In this document: positions 35,485 to 44,550 of the stretch, piece after piece
How positions within the stretch are numbered: the first letter of the stretch is position 1
How the letters are laid out: each line of letters starts with the position of its first letter
Origin: Streptomyces tardus
Lineage (GTDB): Bacteria > Actinomycetota > Actinomycetes > Streptomycetales > Streptomycetaceae
Direction: 5' to 3'
NCBI RefSeq assembly: GCF_018101125.2
Contig: NZ_JAELVF020000001.1
Coordinates: 1,358,783 to 1,422,782, forward strand
Length of the DNA stretch: 64,000 bases
Made by a program: the position numbers and the translations under genes
Notes under the pieces: model-generated
What the model was told of the DNA's origin: nothing
Seen by the model: only the letters and a program-made list of their open reading frames with translations
Databases searched by the model: none

Positions 35485-36177
35485 ATGTCTGCTTCTTCCA
35501 CTCCTTCCTCCGGTGACAACCAGCCGTCGCAGGCCACCGACCCTTTGGCGTGGCGACGGCACCTCCCGGCACTGGCCTCGGCCGCCGCCGGGATCAACGA
35601 GGCGTGCGACGCCTGGGACGCGGTTTCGGACTCCCTCTGCGACGCGGACGGCTGGCCGCTGGACGACAAGGTCTACGGGGACGGGAAGGTCAAGCGGGAC
35701 GCCGAAGCGTGGAAGCACGCCGAAGTGTTCCTCGACCACGGACCCGAGGTGCTGGCCGGGGTCCGCGCCGCCGCCGGCCCCGACTACGTCGAGGGGCCGA
35801 TCAGTGACGACCTCCGTCGGATACGCGGGATCGACACCATCCTGCTCCGGGCGGAGGAACTGCGGCACGAATGGGCCGACGTCATGGCGCTTATGGACGG
35901 TTCGCAGCCGAGCGTGCTCCACCTCTACAAGGAGCGTGCCGAGGAGCACCGCAACACCGAAGGCTGGCACTACTCACACGAACTCGGCTCCAAGGGACCG
36001 GCGTTGGTGCGCGTCGGCGAATACCTCGCTCACCGAGCGGACACCGAACGGCCGGCGCAGACCGAGCGGGCTCGCGTCGCCCTGACCCGCTCGACGCACA
36101 ACGCCCCTGCCGGATCACCTGCTTCGCCCCAGCTCCCACCGGCATCGCAACCGCCAGCTCTCGGTCGCTCGCGGTGA
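35485..36177 (+). CDS. Conjugation-module protein with shared C-terminal tail (hypothetical)
   Basis: A 230-residue soluble protein, acidic and helical in residues 25-190 (AAAGINEACDAWDAVSDSL, LRHEWADVMALMDGSQPS). No family recognised. The last 34 residues begin RVALTRST and continue as a Pro/Ala/Ser-rich stretch ending GRSR. The same kind of tail ends several unrelated proteins of this module. It lies 32 bp after the VirB4-like gene. Confidence 0.65.
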   Translation: MSASSTPSSGDNQPSQATDPLAWRRHLPALASAAAGINEACDAWDAVSDSLCDADGWPLDDKVYGDGKVKRDAEAWKHAEVFLDHGPEVLAGVRAAAGPDYVEGPISDDLRRIRGIDTILLRAEELRHEWADVMALMDGSQPSVLHLYKERAEEHRNTEGWHYSHELGSKGPALVRVGEYLAHRADTERPAQTERARVALTRSTHNAPAGSPASPQLPPASQPPALGRSR

Positions 36178-36198
36178 TCCCTAGCACGCAGTCACGGC

Positions 36199-36228
36199 AG
36201 CGCCAAACTGCCCGATCACCAGATCCTC
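36199..36228 (+). promoter_or_regulatory. Intergenic repeat element, partial copy
   Basis: GCGCCAAACTGCCCGATCACC and the following AGATCCTC resemble the elements at 38311-38360 and 44465-44514 (shared pattern CCAAAC-x-GC-x-GAT…CC-x-GATCCTC). It lies directly before the next gene. It is the weakest of the three copies. Confidence 0.4.
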
Positions 36229-36870
36229 ATGGACCACCGCACTCCTTCAAGCTCCACGCCCCGTCGGCTCCCGCCGTGCGGCGGGACGTTCGCAACGGAG
36301 AACTCCACGCACCACGAAACCCCGCCCCCGACCGCCGTGTCCGATCCGCGTCGCCTTCAAGCCGCCCTCTGCTCCGCACTCGGGCAGCGCGGCCTGGAGG
36401 GCACCGTCGAGTATGGCCTCAGCGACTACATCGTCCACGCCGAGCTTCCCGACGGCAGTTCGCTGATCATCTCGCCCCCGCAGGAGCCACCCTCCGAGCA
36501 CCCCGAGACCCCGGAAAGCTGGATGGTCACCCGCCACCGGTCCGCCGAGCCCGCCGTCTACGAGGTGATCTACGACTCCGAGCCGGACGGTCCGCATGCG
36601 CGTCACGGCGGCAGCGTGCCGGATCTCCTCTCCGCTGTCGACGCCCGCCTGGACCAGCTTGGCGTACCGACACGCCAGGAGCAGGAACGTTCCGGCGAGG
36701 CGCGCGCCGCCACCGTGCTCCCGCCCGACTCCGCTCCATCCCGGGCGAGGGTCGCTCTCGCCTCTTCGCCGTCGGTCGGCCAGCGCGTGCTCCCGACCGG
36801 TCCGCCGCCGGAGTCTTCCGCGCGGGCCGCGCCGCCGCCGGCCAGTTCCTCATCCGCTCCCCGGCTCTGA
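36229..36870 (+). CDS. Conjugation-module protein with shared C-terminal tail (hypothetical)
   Basis: Up to 213 residues. The ATG at 36229 has no ribosome site and the first 35 residues are low-complexity, so translation may begin further in, for example at the GTG near 36337 (VSDPRRLQAAL). The core (about 40-145) has an alternating strand pattern (GTVEYGLSDYIVHAELPDGS, SLIISPPQEPP, VYEVIYDSEPDG). The last 40 residues start RVALASSPS and are Pro/Ser/Ala-rich, matching the tail type of neighbouring proteins. No family recognised. Confidence 0.55.
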   Translation: MDHRTPSSSTPRRLPPCGGTFATENSTHHETPPPTAVSDPRRLQAALCSALGQRGLEGTVEYGLSDYIVHAELPDGSSLIISPPQEPPSEHPETPESWMVTRHRSAEPAVYEVIYDSEPDGPHARHGGSVPDLLSAVDARLDQLGVPTRQEQERSGEARAATVLPPDSAPSRARVALASSPSVGQRVLPTGPPPESSARAAPPPASSSSAPRL

Positions 36871-36967
36871 CCGACCGCGATCCAGGAGTCCTCCGTGCAC
36901 CGCACCCTCAGAACTGATCCGCCCGTCGCCCGCACCTGTAACCGCACCCGCCTCGGATGGATCTGCC

Positions 36968-37732
36968 ATGCCCAGCCACTACGACGTGCTGCCCGACCTG
37001 GCCTTCGGCCACCACCCCGTCCACGGCATCGTCGCCGCGAACCCGAAGAACCTCGCGGCCAGCACCTGGATGCTCAGGGGATTCGACTTCCATCCCGTCC
37101 CCGACCAGCCGACGTTGTACGCGCTAGCCGACCAGAACCGTGACGGACACGGCCGTACGAGCCGGGCCATCGAGCTGCTGCGCAAGGCCGGCTACCAGGT
37201 CGATGTGGACGTCGCCCTTGACCCTGCGCTGGCGCCCGAAACGGCACAGGTACGCGACCACGGTCCGCTCGGTGAACCAGACGTCGCCTTCGCCGATCAC
37301 CCGCAGCTCGGCATCGTCGCAGCCCTCGACGACCGTGTCTCCGGCCTCAGCGGGCTCGCGCTGGTGGAGGACGGCTGGCGGCACAACTCGAGCCTGGACA
37401 TCTACACGCTCCCCGCGACCACCGATCGCGTCGAGGCGCTGGGGAAAGTCGCCGACGCCACGGTGGCCCTGCACCGTTCGGGGCTCCAGGTCGCAGTGCA
37501 GCCACGCCTCGCTCAAGAGGTGACGGCTCGGCACCGCCCTGCTGCCGCGCCGACCGCTGGCCGTGAGCGCGGCCGTGGTCCCGCTCGCGCGTCTCCGTTG
37601 AGCGCCGCCGCGCTCGCCGCCAGCCCGGCCCGTGCCGGTATCCCGGGCAGGGCGCCGGTCCCCGCCGCCGCCGTCACCACACCGGCGGTCCGGCCGGTTG
37701 ACCCCCGCGTCGCGTACTCCCGCGACCGCTGA
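36968..37732 (+). CDS. Conjugation-module protein, internal duplication (hypothetical)
   Basis: A 254-residue protein made of two similar halves: residues about 7-70 (VLPDLAFGHHPVHGIVAANP, FHPVPDQPTLYAL) and about 97-165 (EPDVAFADHPQLGIVAALDD, IYTLPATTD), each followed by a helix with R-x-x-E/A-L-x-K. This repeated domain is not one I can name. The last 60 residues are a Pro/Ala/Arg-rich tail (GPARASPLSAAALAASP…YSRDR), a looser version of the shared tail. It lies between two other small genes of the module. Confidence 0.6.
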   Translation: MPSHYDVLPDLAFGHHPVHGIVAANPKNLAASTWMLRGFDFHPVPDQPTLYALADQNRDGHGRTSRAIELLRKAGYQVDVDVALDPALAPETAQVRDHGPLGEPDVAFADHPQLGIVAALDDRVSGLSGLALVEDGWRHNSSLDIYTLPATTDRVEALGKVADATVALHRSGLQVAVQPRLAQEVTARHRPAAAPTAGRERGRGPARASPLSAAALAASPARAGIPGRAPVPAAAVTTPAVRPVDPRVAYSRDR

Positions 37733-37757
37733 TCCAACTCCTCAAGGAGGCCCTTCC

Positions 37758-38255
37758 ATGGCCGTGAAGACGATCTGGCCCATCGACCACACCTGCGGTC
37801 ACCATGCCGACCGCGACTTGTCCGACCGACCGGCCGACCGCCGCGCCGGATTCGCCGAGTGGCTCGCCAGGCAGGAGTGCACGGACTGCTGGCGCGCATC
37901 GAACGAGGGCAACGAGCAGGACAAGGCCGCCTGGCTCAAGGCGAAGCGCGCCGAGGAGCAGACGGCGTCCGAAGCTTGGTCCGAGCAGTACCGGATGCCT
38001 CCCCTGGAGGGGACCGAGCGGGCCGTTCCCTGGGGCGTGCGCTGTCGTCACCAGATCCTGACCAACGCCTACACCGCACTGGTCACCGAAGGCACGACCA
38101 GCGAAGCGGAGTGGGCGGAGATCGAGGAGAACGCTCGTACGGTGACCCGCGCCGGGTGGTGGATAGACCAGAGGTCGTCCGAGCCCGAGGACCTCGCCGA
38201 ACTGCTCATGGCCGCCACCGGGGCCGACCGGCCGACAGAGAATCCCTTCGTCTGA
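37758..38255 (+). CDS. Small putative zinc-binding protein (hypothetical)
   Basis: A 165-residue protein with AAGGAGG seven bases before the ATG, the clearest ribosome site in the module. The N-terminal part has HTCGHHADRDLS and, 35 residues later, CTDCW, a Cys/His arrangement that could bind zinc. The rest is charged and helical. Unlike most neighbours it has no Pro-rich tail, ending PTENPFV. Function unknown. Confidence 0.6.
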   Translation: MAVKTIWPIDHTCGHHADRDLSDRPADRRAGFAEWLARQECTDCWRASNEGNEQDKAAWLKAKRAEEQTASEAWSEQYRMPPLEGTERAVPWGVRCRHQILTNAYTALVTEGTTSEAEWAEIEENARTVTRAGWWIDQRSSEPEDLAELLMAATGADRPTENPFV

Positions 38256-38310
38256 ACGACCGGGTGCCCTGCTGCGGCGGGGCGCCCGGCTGACCGCCGC
38301 CGTGCGGCCT

Positions 38311-38360
38311 CTACCAGCGCTTCTCGGCCGGACCAAACCCCGGATTTGCCGGACGCTCTG
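38311..38360 (+). promoter_or_regulatory. Intergenic repeat element, copy A
   Basis: CTACCAGCGCTTCTCGGCCG followed by GACCAAACCCCGGATTTGCC and GGACGCTCTG. The same 50 bp pattern recurs at 44465-44514 with scattered differences. It sits 53 bp before the GTG of the next gene. Its symmetry (CGGCCG core) and position suggest a promoter or operator shared by genes of the module. Confidence 0.6.
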
Positions 38361-38413
38361 CCCACTGGCCCACCTCCAACGGGTCCTTCGCTCCCTCTGC
38401 CCCGGAGACTTCC

Positions 38414-39139
38414 GTGCCTACCTCGATCACCATCACGTCCGAGTTCAGCGGCAGCGTCGTTGCCAAGGGCGCTACTGATGACCTCTCCGCGCAGCTCCTC
38501 CGTCACGCCGGTTTCAAGCAGATCGACGACTGGCACGGCCGACGCCATCGCCTGCCCACCACCACTCCGCTCGCCGACCAGGTCGCCATCGCCAGCCATG
38601 CGGCCGAGATGCTTCGAGCCGCTCGCTATGACGTCACCCTTCCGCCGTCCCTCGACACGGCCCGGATGAGCCCTCCGGTGCATGCGCTGGGGCCCTACGC
38701 CGCCGGAGCCGAACTCCTCAGCATCACGGACCAGATCCGTGCGGCCGAAGACGGAGCCAGCCTTCAGCGGGCAGTCGACCACCTGCTTCACCCCGAGCAC
38801 GGTGCGCTGGAGCGTGTCCGGGAGGCGCTGGAAGCAGCGGGAGAACAGGTCAACGACCTGGACGACGACGCGTATGCGCTCGCCGACCGGTTCGGCTTCG
38901 CCTCGGAGTTCGTCAGCTCGGCCCAGTCCGAACTCGGCGACTCCGAGGCCGAGCTACGCCGCGTCGGCGCCGCTTCGACGAGTAACTCGGCAGCACGGAC
39001 CGTCCGTGATCACCGTGATGCCGCTCTGGCCACTTCTCCTGCTGCGAACCAGGCCAAGGTCTCCTCGGCGTCCAGTTCCCAGACGGCGCCGCTCACTACA
39101 ACGGGTCACCCGCCGCGCGCCGCAACGCCCCGACGGTGA
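38414..39139 (+). CDS. Conjugation-module protein with Ser/Pro-rich tail (hypothetical)
   Basis: A 241-residue protein starting at GTG with GGAG six bases upstream. Residues 4-75 read as a small alpha/beta domain (ITITSEFSGSVVAKGATDDL, FKQIDDWHGRRHRLP); residues 100-180 are helical and acidic. The last 47 residues (from RTVRDHRDAALATSP) form a Ser/Thr/Pro-rich basic tail ending ATPRR, a divergent member of the shared tail type. No family recognised. Confidence 0.6.
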   Translation: MPTSITITSEFSGSVVAKGATDDLSAQLLRHAGFKQIDDWHGRRHRLPTTTPLADQVAIASHAAEMLRAARYDVTLPPSLDTARMSPPVHALGPYAAGAELLSITDQIRAAEDGASLQRAVDHLLHPEHGALERVREALEAAGEQVNDLDDDAYALADRFGFASEFVSSAQSELGDSEAELRRVGAASTSNSAARTVRDHRDAALATSPAANQAKVSSASSSQTAPLTTTGHPPRAATPRR

Positions 39140-39230
39140 CCCCGGCGGCTCTCTTCGCCGTCGGCCACCAGAACGTCGCGCGTCCCCGCTTGACCCACCT
39201 GTCAAAGACCACTCACCCGAAGAGGCAAAC

Positions 39231-39896
39231 GTGCCCGAGTACTACTCCAGCATCGGCGAGGCCGTCGGTGCGGCCATGCAGCACAACATCCGGCTCGCCC
39301 ACCGCAGCGCGGCACCGGGCTCCAACAAGCCGCTGCAGGTCAGGGACCTGCCCAGCGCTTCCGCCGATCCGTACTCGGTCCGCGGAATGATCTCTCGCCT
39401 CCACGAGGACGCCTCGCCCGATGAGGTGGCGGGCATCATCGAGGAGGTCAACGGCGCACTGGTCGGGGCTCTGCCCGAGCTGACCGACCTCGTCGCCTCT
39501 GCCGCCGACTGGACTCGCGCCCGTCTCGACTTCGACGACCCGCATCACCATCCGACTTTCGAGACGTGGACACGACTGGCAGCCGCGTACGGGATGCTCC
39601 AGGACGTCCGTGAGCAGTTGGAAGTCGCCGAGGACGGTCTCGCTGCCTATCCCGCAGAGCGCACGGACCCCCGGCACCACCAGATGGTCAACGTCTTGCG
39701 CAGCCGGGAGTTGCTCGACGACGTCCTCGGTGCCGAGGCTGCTCCTGTGCCGTCCGCTGCCCAGAACGTCGATTCAGACCGGCAGCGGGCGGCCCGCGCC
39801 TCCTCGCCGCGCGCCGGAACATCGCCGTCGACCGGCAGTCCGCCGGCCACCGCAGCACCTCCGCCCGCGCCTCGTTCTGCCGGCCGACCCCGCTGA
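39231..39896 (+). CDS. Conjugation-module protein with shared C-terminal tail (hypothetical)
   Basis: A 221-residue protein starting at GTG with AGAGG upstream. The core is helical (SIGEAVGAAMQHNIRLAHRS, DEVAGIIEEVNGALVGAL, and a later EQLEVAEDGLAAYPAERTDP). The last 38 residues begin RQRAARASSP and continue Pro/Ala/Ser-rich to the basic end SAGRPR. No family recognised. It precedes the coupling-protein gene by about 95 bp. Confidence 0.6.
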   Translation: MPEYYSSIGEAVGAAMQHNIRLAHRSAAPGSNKPLQVRDLPSASADPYSVRGMISRLHEDASPDEVAGIIEEVNGALVGALPELTDLVASAADWTRARLDFDDPHHHPTFETWTRLAAAYGMLQDVREQLEVAEDGLAAYPAERTDPRHHQMVNVLRSRELLDDVLGAEAAPVPSAAQNVDSDRQRAARASSPRAGTSPSTGSPPATAAPPPAPRSAGRPR

Positions 39897-39991
39897 AACG
39901 TTCCGCCTCAGACGTCCAGGAGTACCCCCATGTTCTGCACGAGAGCCGAGCGCGCCCCGCCCCTGCCCGCTCGCACACCCAAGGAACCGCC

Positions 39992-41780
39992 GTGCCTTCC
40001 CCGCGCACCAGCGCGCCCTCGACCACCACTGGGTCGGACGCGCTCCTCTACCTCCTGTTCGGCATCCTCGGCGCCGCCATGGCCTTCGGCTCCCTGGCCT
40101 GGCTGACCGGAAATCTCACCAACACCTTCGTCGGGAGCGGGACATGGGCCCCCTTCCGCATAACGGACGCGCTGCTGCACCCGGAGGTGCTGTGGCCGGC
40201 CCTGAGCACCAGCATGCTGATGGTCGGCGCCCGCGTCGTCCCCGCCCTGTTCACCGTTGCCCTGGTCGTCACCGCTGCCGTGCTGTGGATGCGGTGGCGT
40301 GCCGGGTCCAAGTCCGGCCTCGCCCGGAAGGCGGACCTGGCGCCGCTGCTGGACAAGGAGATCGTCGCCAAGGCGAAGAGCCTGCGCCCGAGCCTGGGCG
40401 GCCGGGAGAGTAAAAGAGGTCCTGCCCGCTGACCGCGGCATCCTGCTCGGCACCCTCGATCCCGGTCGTGCGGAGGTCCGCGCGTCCTGGGAGGACGTGA
40501 TCGTCGCGATCATGGCCCCGCGTTCCGGCAAGACGTCCGGGCTGGCGATCCCCGCGATCCTCTCGGCACCGGGCCCGGTCCTGCTCACCAGTAACAAAGC
40601 CGCGAACGACGCCTTCACCACCACGGTGGACGCCCGTGCCGAGGTCGGCACGATCTGGACCCTCGATCCGCAGCAGATCGCCCACCACCCGCGCGAGATG
40701 TGGTGGGACATCCTCGCTGACGCCCGCGATCTCGCCGGGGCGAAGAGGTTGGCGGGGCACTTCGTGACCGCGAGCGTGGACGAGTCCAGCGGTTCCGACT
40801 TCTGGTCCACCGCCGCGAGCAACACCCTCGGTGCCCTCTTCCTCGCCGCCGCGTCCCACCGGCGGCCGATCACCGACGTCCTGGCCTGGCTCGCGATGCC
40901 GGCCGACCGCACCCCGGTGGACCTGCTCACCGACGCCGGCCACCATGCGGTCGCCGCCCAGCTCCAGGGCACCGTCTCCGGCGCGACCGAAACGCGCGAC
41001 GGCATCTATGAGACGGCGAGGCAGTACGCGAGCTGCCTGCTCGACCCGGACGTCGCCGCCTGGGTCACCCCCAACGACGACCTTCCCGAGTTCCAGCCGT
41101 TCGCCTTCGCCACGTCCCGCGACACCTTGTACCTGCTGAGCAAGGACGGCGGCGGCAGTGCGTCCGCGATCATCGCGGCGGCGGCCGACGCCGTGATGCG
41201 CGCGGCCGTGATCGTGGCCGAGCGCTCCGGCGGGCGACTCGACCCGCCCGCCCTTTGCGTCCTCGACGAGGCGGCGAATGTCTGCCGCATCTCGGACCTC
41301 CCTGATCTCTACAGCCACCTGGGCAGCCGAGGCGTCATCCCGATGACGATCCTGCAGTCCTACCGTCAGGGCCAGCGGTGCTGGGGCGAGGCCGGTATGG
41401 ACGCCCTGTACTCCGCCGCCACCATCAAGATCATCGGATCTGGCATCGACGACGCGGACTTCGCCGACCGGCTCAGCCGTCAGGTCGGCGATCACGAAGT
41501 CCAGACCACCTCGGTGTCGACCAGCGAGGGCGGCAAGTCCACCTCGGTGAGCATGCGCACGGAACGGATCCTTCCGCCGGACGCCATCCGCGCCCTGCCC
41601 AAGGGCAAGGTGCTGCTGCTGGCCACCGGCATCCGGGTCGCCATGCTCAACCTCAAGCCCTGGTACAAGGAGCCCTCCGCCAAGGTGGTCGGCCCGGCTT
41701 CCGCTCGCGCCACGAAGGCCATCACCGAGCGTGCCCTCGCGAAGAGCATCGGCCAGGACGATCTTGGACTGTCGGCATGA
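39992..41780 (+). pseudogene. VirD4/TraG-type coupling protein, split by a +1 frameshift near 40413
   Basis: Residues 1-140 (39992-40415) hold two membrane helices (about 18-40 and 82-105) and a basic stretch, as expected for the N-terminus of a type IV coupling protein. The rest continues one frame over (to 41780): Walker A IMAPRSGKTS, Walker B CVLDEAANVC, and IPMTILQSYRQGQRCWGEAG, typical of TraG/TraD proteins. Removing one A from the AAAA at about 40413-40416 joins the two parts as …GGRESKEVLPADRG. The result would be a normal protein of about 595 residues that brings DNA to the channel. The shift may be a sequencing error, a real mutation or, less likely, recoding. Confidence 0.8.
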
Positions 41781-42007
41781 GCGCGCCCACACCACAGCAA
41801 GGGCGGTTGGCCCACGCTCCGGTCGTCCTGCGCGGTGGCCGGTGGTGGCTTGACGGCGGGGCAGGCTCGGTTCCCGCCTCCGATCCCGCCTTCACCGCCG
41901 TCCTGGACGACTTCGCGCTGTCGATGGCCGCTGCCGACCAGGCAGTCGCCAACCTCCTCATCCGGCAGGACGAGGCGCCCTGCGTTGATCCCGGAGGCCG
42001 GCGGTGA
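41777..42007 (+). CDS. Small hypothetical protein (76 aa)
   Basis: Starts at an ATG overlapping the coupling-protein stop (ATGA), so translation is coupled. Sequence features: an N-terminal QQGRLAHAPVVLRGGRWWLD strand-like region and a helical end with DQAVANLLIRQDE. No family recognised. The next gene's GTG overlaps its stop in turn. Confidence 0.55.
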   Translation: MSAPTPQQGRLAHAPVVLRGGRWWLDGGAGSVPASDPAFTAVLDDFALSMAAADQAVANLLIRQDEAPCVDPGGRR

Positions 42008-43176
42008 ACCCGCTGATGAGCGCCGAGCAGGCGGTCCTCGGTGCCGCACTACTCGACCCCGAGCAGCTCACGCACCTGGAGTGGCTCGCTGCGGACCACT
42101 TCTATCGGCCCGTCCACCAGGCGCTGTTCGCCGCGCTCCGCAAGCTGCGCAACGACGGGCATCCCGCGCTCTCGGCCGCTGGTCCGTTGCCGCTGTCGTG
42201 GGTGACCGACGCGGTCGAGGAGGCCGGACAGCACGTGCGCGGGCTGACCGCGGCGTACGCTCACACCCTGATCCAGGCGTGTCCCCGAACCGAGCACGCC
42301 CCGGTGTACGGACGCATGGTGCTGGAGGGGGCGATTCACCGCACCGTCGCCCAGCACGCGATCCGTCTCCACCAGGCGGCTCGGGCCGACGCCGTCCAGG
42401 GCGAGGTCGAGGGAGCCTTGCGCACGGCGGACGTCCTGACCGGCGTACTCACCGACCTTGCACGACGCTGGGGAACCGATCCTCGACCGGTCCCACCCAC
42501 CGCTGGGCCCTCTGCCGCCACGGACATCCCGCCTCCGGCGCAGAGCGGCCAGGTCGCCGAGGACGAGCGCTTCCTCCTGGCCGTCCTCGCCGAACAGCCG
42601 GGGGCCATGGGCGAGGTGGTGGCCTGGCTGCGGCCGGGAGACTTTGCCGACGCGACCCACGGGCAGCTCTACCGGTGCCTGGGCGCGCTGCACCACCGGG
42701 GCGAACCCATCGACCGGATCACCCTGCTCTGGGAGGCCCAGCGACGCGGTCTGCTGGCCGACGGCACTGTGTCGAGCGAGCAGCTGACCGCCGTCTGCGA
42801 AGGCATGGTCCCCGGAAGCGCTGACTGGTTCGGACAGCGGGTGATGCGCTCCTCCGTCACCCGCACCGCCGCCGCCTCCGCGCGAGCCATCCGGACCCTG
42901 GCCCAGGACGAGGTTCTGGGGCCCGGCCGGCTGATCAACCACGCCATGCACGAACTCGGTCCGCTCGACGAGGTACGTGCCCGCTGGTCCACCGCGAACA
43001 GCAGTCCGGCTCCGAAGGCCACGGCATCCGCTCCGTCGGCGGCCGAGCCGCCGTCCGACCGAGTGAAGGCCGCCCGCGCCCGCAGCACACCCCGCCCAGG
43101 CGCGTCACCCCCAGCCCCGGCCAGCCGTCTCCCCACGCTGTCAGCAGCCCGACCACCCTCGCGCGGCCACCCGTGA
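42004..43176 (+). CDS. Protein with two DnaB-helicase N-terminal domains and shared C-terminal tail
   Basis: A 390-residue protein starting at GTG. Residues 3-115 (SAEQAVLGAALLDPEQLTHL, FYRPVHQALFAALRKL) and residues 180-290 (DERFLLAVLAEQPGAMGEVV, DFADATHGQLYRCLGAL) are two copies of the DnaB N-terminal helical domain. There is no helicase domain. In replicative helicases this domain binds primase and other partners, so the protein may link the element's DNA processing to host replication. The last 38 residues start RVKAARARST and are Pro-rich, a close match to the shared tail. Confidence 0.75.
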   Translation: MNPLMSAEQAVLGAALLDPEQLTHLEWLAADHFYRPVHQALFAALRKLRNDGHPALSAAGPLPLSWVTDAVEEAGQHVRGLTAAYAHTLIQACPRTEHAPVYGRMVLEGAIHRTVAQHAIRLHQAARADAVQGEVEGALRTADVLTGVLTDLARRWGTDPRPVPPTAGPSAATDIPPPAQSGQVAEDERFLLAVLAEQPGAMGEVVAWLRPGDFADATHGQLYRCLGALHHRGEPIDRITLLWEAQRRGLLADGTVSSEQLTAVCEGMVPGSADWFGQRVMRSSVTRTAAASARAIRTLAQDEVLGPGRLINHAMHELGPLDEVRARWSTANSSPAPKATASAPSAAEPPSDRVKAARARSTPRPGASPPAPASRLPTLSAARPPSRGHP

Positions 43177-44457
43177 GGCCCCCTCCCCACCAGCCTCTTC
43201 TGCCCCTGGAAATCGCCTTGATCTACCCCATCTCCGCAGCCGCGCCGGACCTACGCACCACGGCCCCGTGGCTCGCCGCCCCGTTGATCGGGTCTCTCTG
43301 CTCGGGGTACGGCGGCCTCGACCTGGGTGTGCAGTCCGCGCTCGGCGGCACGCTCGCCTGGCATGCCGAGGTCGACCCGAACGCCTCACGCATCCTGGCC
43401 CGCCACTGGCCCGGCGTCCCGAACCTGGGCGATATCACCGCCGTCGACTGGTCCACCGTCCCCCGGGTGTGCGTCCTGACGGCCGGCTTCCCCTGTCAAA
43501 GACGTCTCGGTCGCCGGCCGCCGGGCCGGACTCAACGCCCAGACCCGCTCCGGGCTCTGGCTGCACGTCGCCCGTGCGGTCGCAGCCCTCCGACCCTGCC
43601 TGGTTGTGATCGAGAATGTGCGCGGCCTCCTCACCTCCCCCGCCGGTTCCCCTGGCGACGTGGAACCCTGCCCGTGGTGTCTGGGAGACACCGCAGGTCA
43701 GCCTGCTCTGCGGGCACTCGGTGCCGTACTCGGATCCCTGGCCGACCTCGGGTACGACGCGAAGTGGCTCGTGCTTCGCGCCTCCGACGTCGGGGCCCCG
43801 CACCGCCGCGAGCGGACCTTCCTCGCCGCATGGCCCGCCGGGCACTCTGCTGAAGACGCCGACCAGCAACATCGGGAAGAACGGCGGCAGCCAGCATCCA
43901 TCGAAGCGGAAGAGCGGGGGGCACGGTCCGAACCTGGCCGACGAGGTCGAGTGGCTGCTGCTGCCGACCCCGAAGGCGTCGGACGGAATCAAGGGTTCGC
44001 CGAACCAGCGGCACGGCAATGGCGACATGACCCTGCCCAGCGCGGCTGCGTCTCTGTTGCCGACGCCGAGGGCCAGCAACACGGGCACCCCGGGCCACCG
44101 CCCCGGGAAGGGATGGCGGCCTCCCTTGTCGGCGGTGGTCCTGCCCCTCTGGGCGGAGGAGACGCCGGAGGCGGGGGCGCGGACCGGCGATGGGGAGCGT
44201 ACGGATCCGCCATCACCCGATGGGAGAGCCTCACCCGCCCGGCCCCGGCCCCCACGGACGGCGCCGGTCGGCTCCGCGCGGACTTCGTGGAGTGGATGCA
44301 GGGCCTCGACGCCGGCTGGGTCACCGCGACTCCGGGGCTCGGACGTCCAGCGCAGCTCACCGCGCTCGGCAACGGCGTCGTCCCACAACAGGCTTCGCGC
44401 GCCTTGCAGTTGCTGGCACCACCCTTCCCCCGCTGTCCCCGCTGCGCCGACCGATAG
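43173..44457 (+). pseudogene. C5-cytosine DNA methyltransferase, broken by several frameshifts
   Basis: The N-terminal part (43173 to about 43498) has the SAM site LCSGYGGLDLG and the start of the catalytic PCQ loop (TAGFPCQ). Then the frame is lost: removing one A from CAAAG at about 43498 gives FPCQDVSVAGRRAGL, which continues as VVIENVRGL (the ENV motif). Near 43845 the coding sense moves to another frame (TPTSNIGKNGGSQHPSKR, LLLPTPKASDG, target-recognition region) and near 44190 it returns for ADFVEWMQGLDAGWVT and ALGNGVVPQQASRAL. So at least three indels exist. A repaired protein would be about 425 residues. Either the gene is dead or this stretch is poorly sequenced. Confidence 0.8.
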
Positions 44458-44464
44458 CGCTCCA

Positions 44465-44514
44465 CTACCGCGATTCTCCGGCCGGACCAAACCGCTGATT
44501 CTCCGGATCCTCTC
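44465..44514 (+). promoter_or_regulatory. Intergenic repeat element, copy B
   Basis: CTACCGCGATTCTCCGGCCG, GACCAAACCGCTGATTCTCC and GGATCCTCTC. Within it GATTCTCCGG occurs twice, 25 bp apart. Copy A at 38311 aligns over the whole 50 bp. It lies between the methyltransferase stop and the DUF4913 gene, 36 bp before its ATG. Confidence 0.6.
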
Positions 44515-44550
44515 GGGCATGTCGCCGTCTCACAGATGGAGCACACCCCC

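Noticed and set aside
36895..37143. Separate gene starting at GTG 36895
   Set aside because: It has a fair ribosome site but runs in another frame inside the better supported gene at 36968 and has no plausible product.
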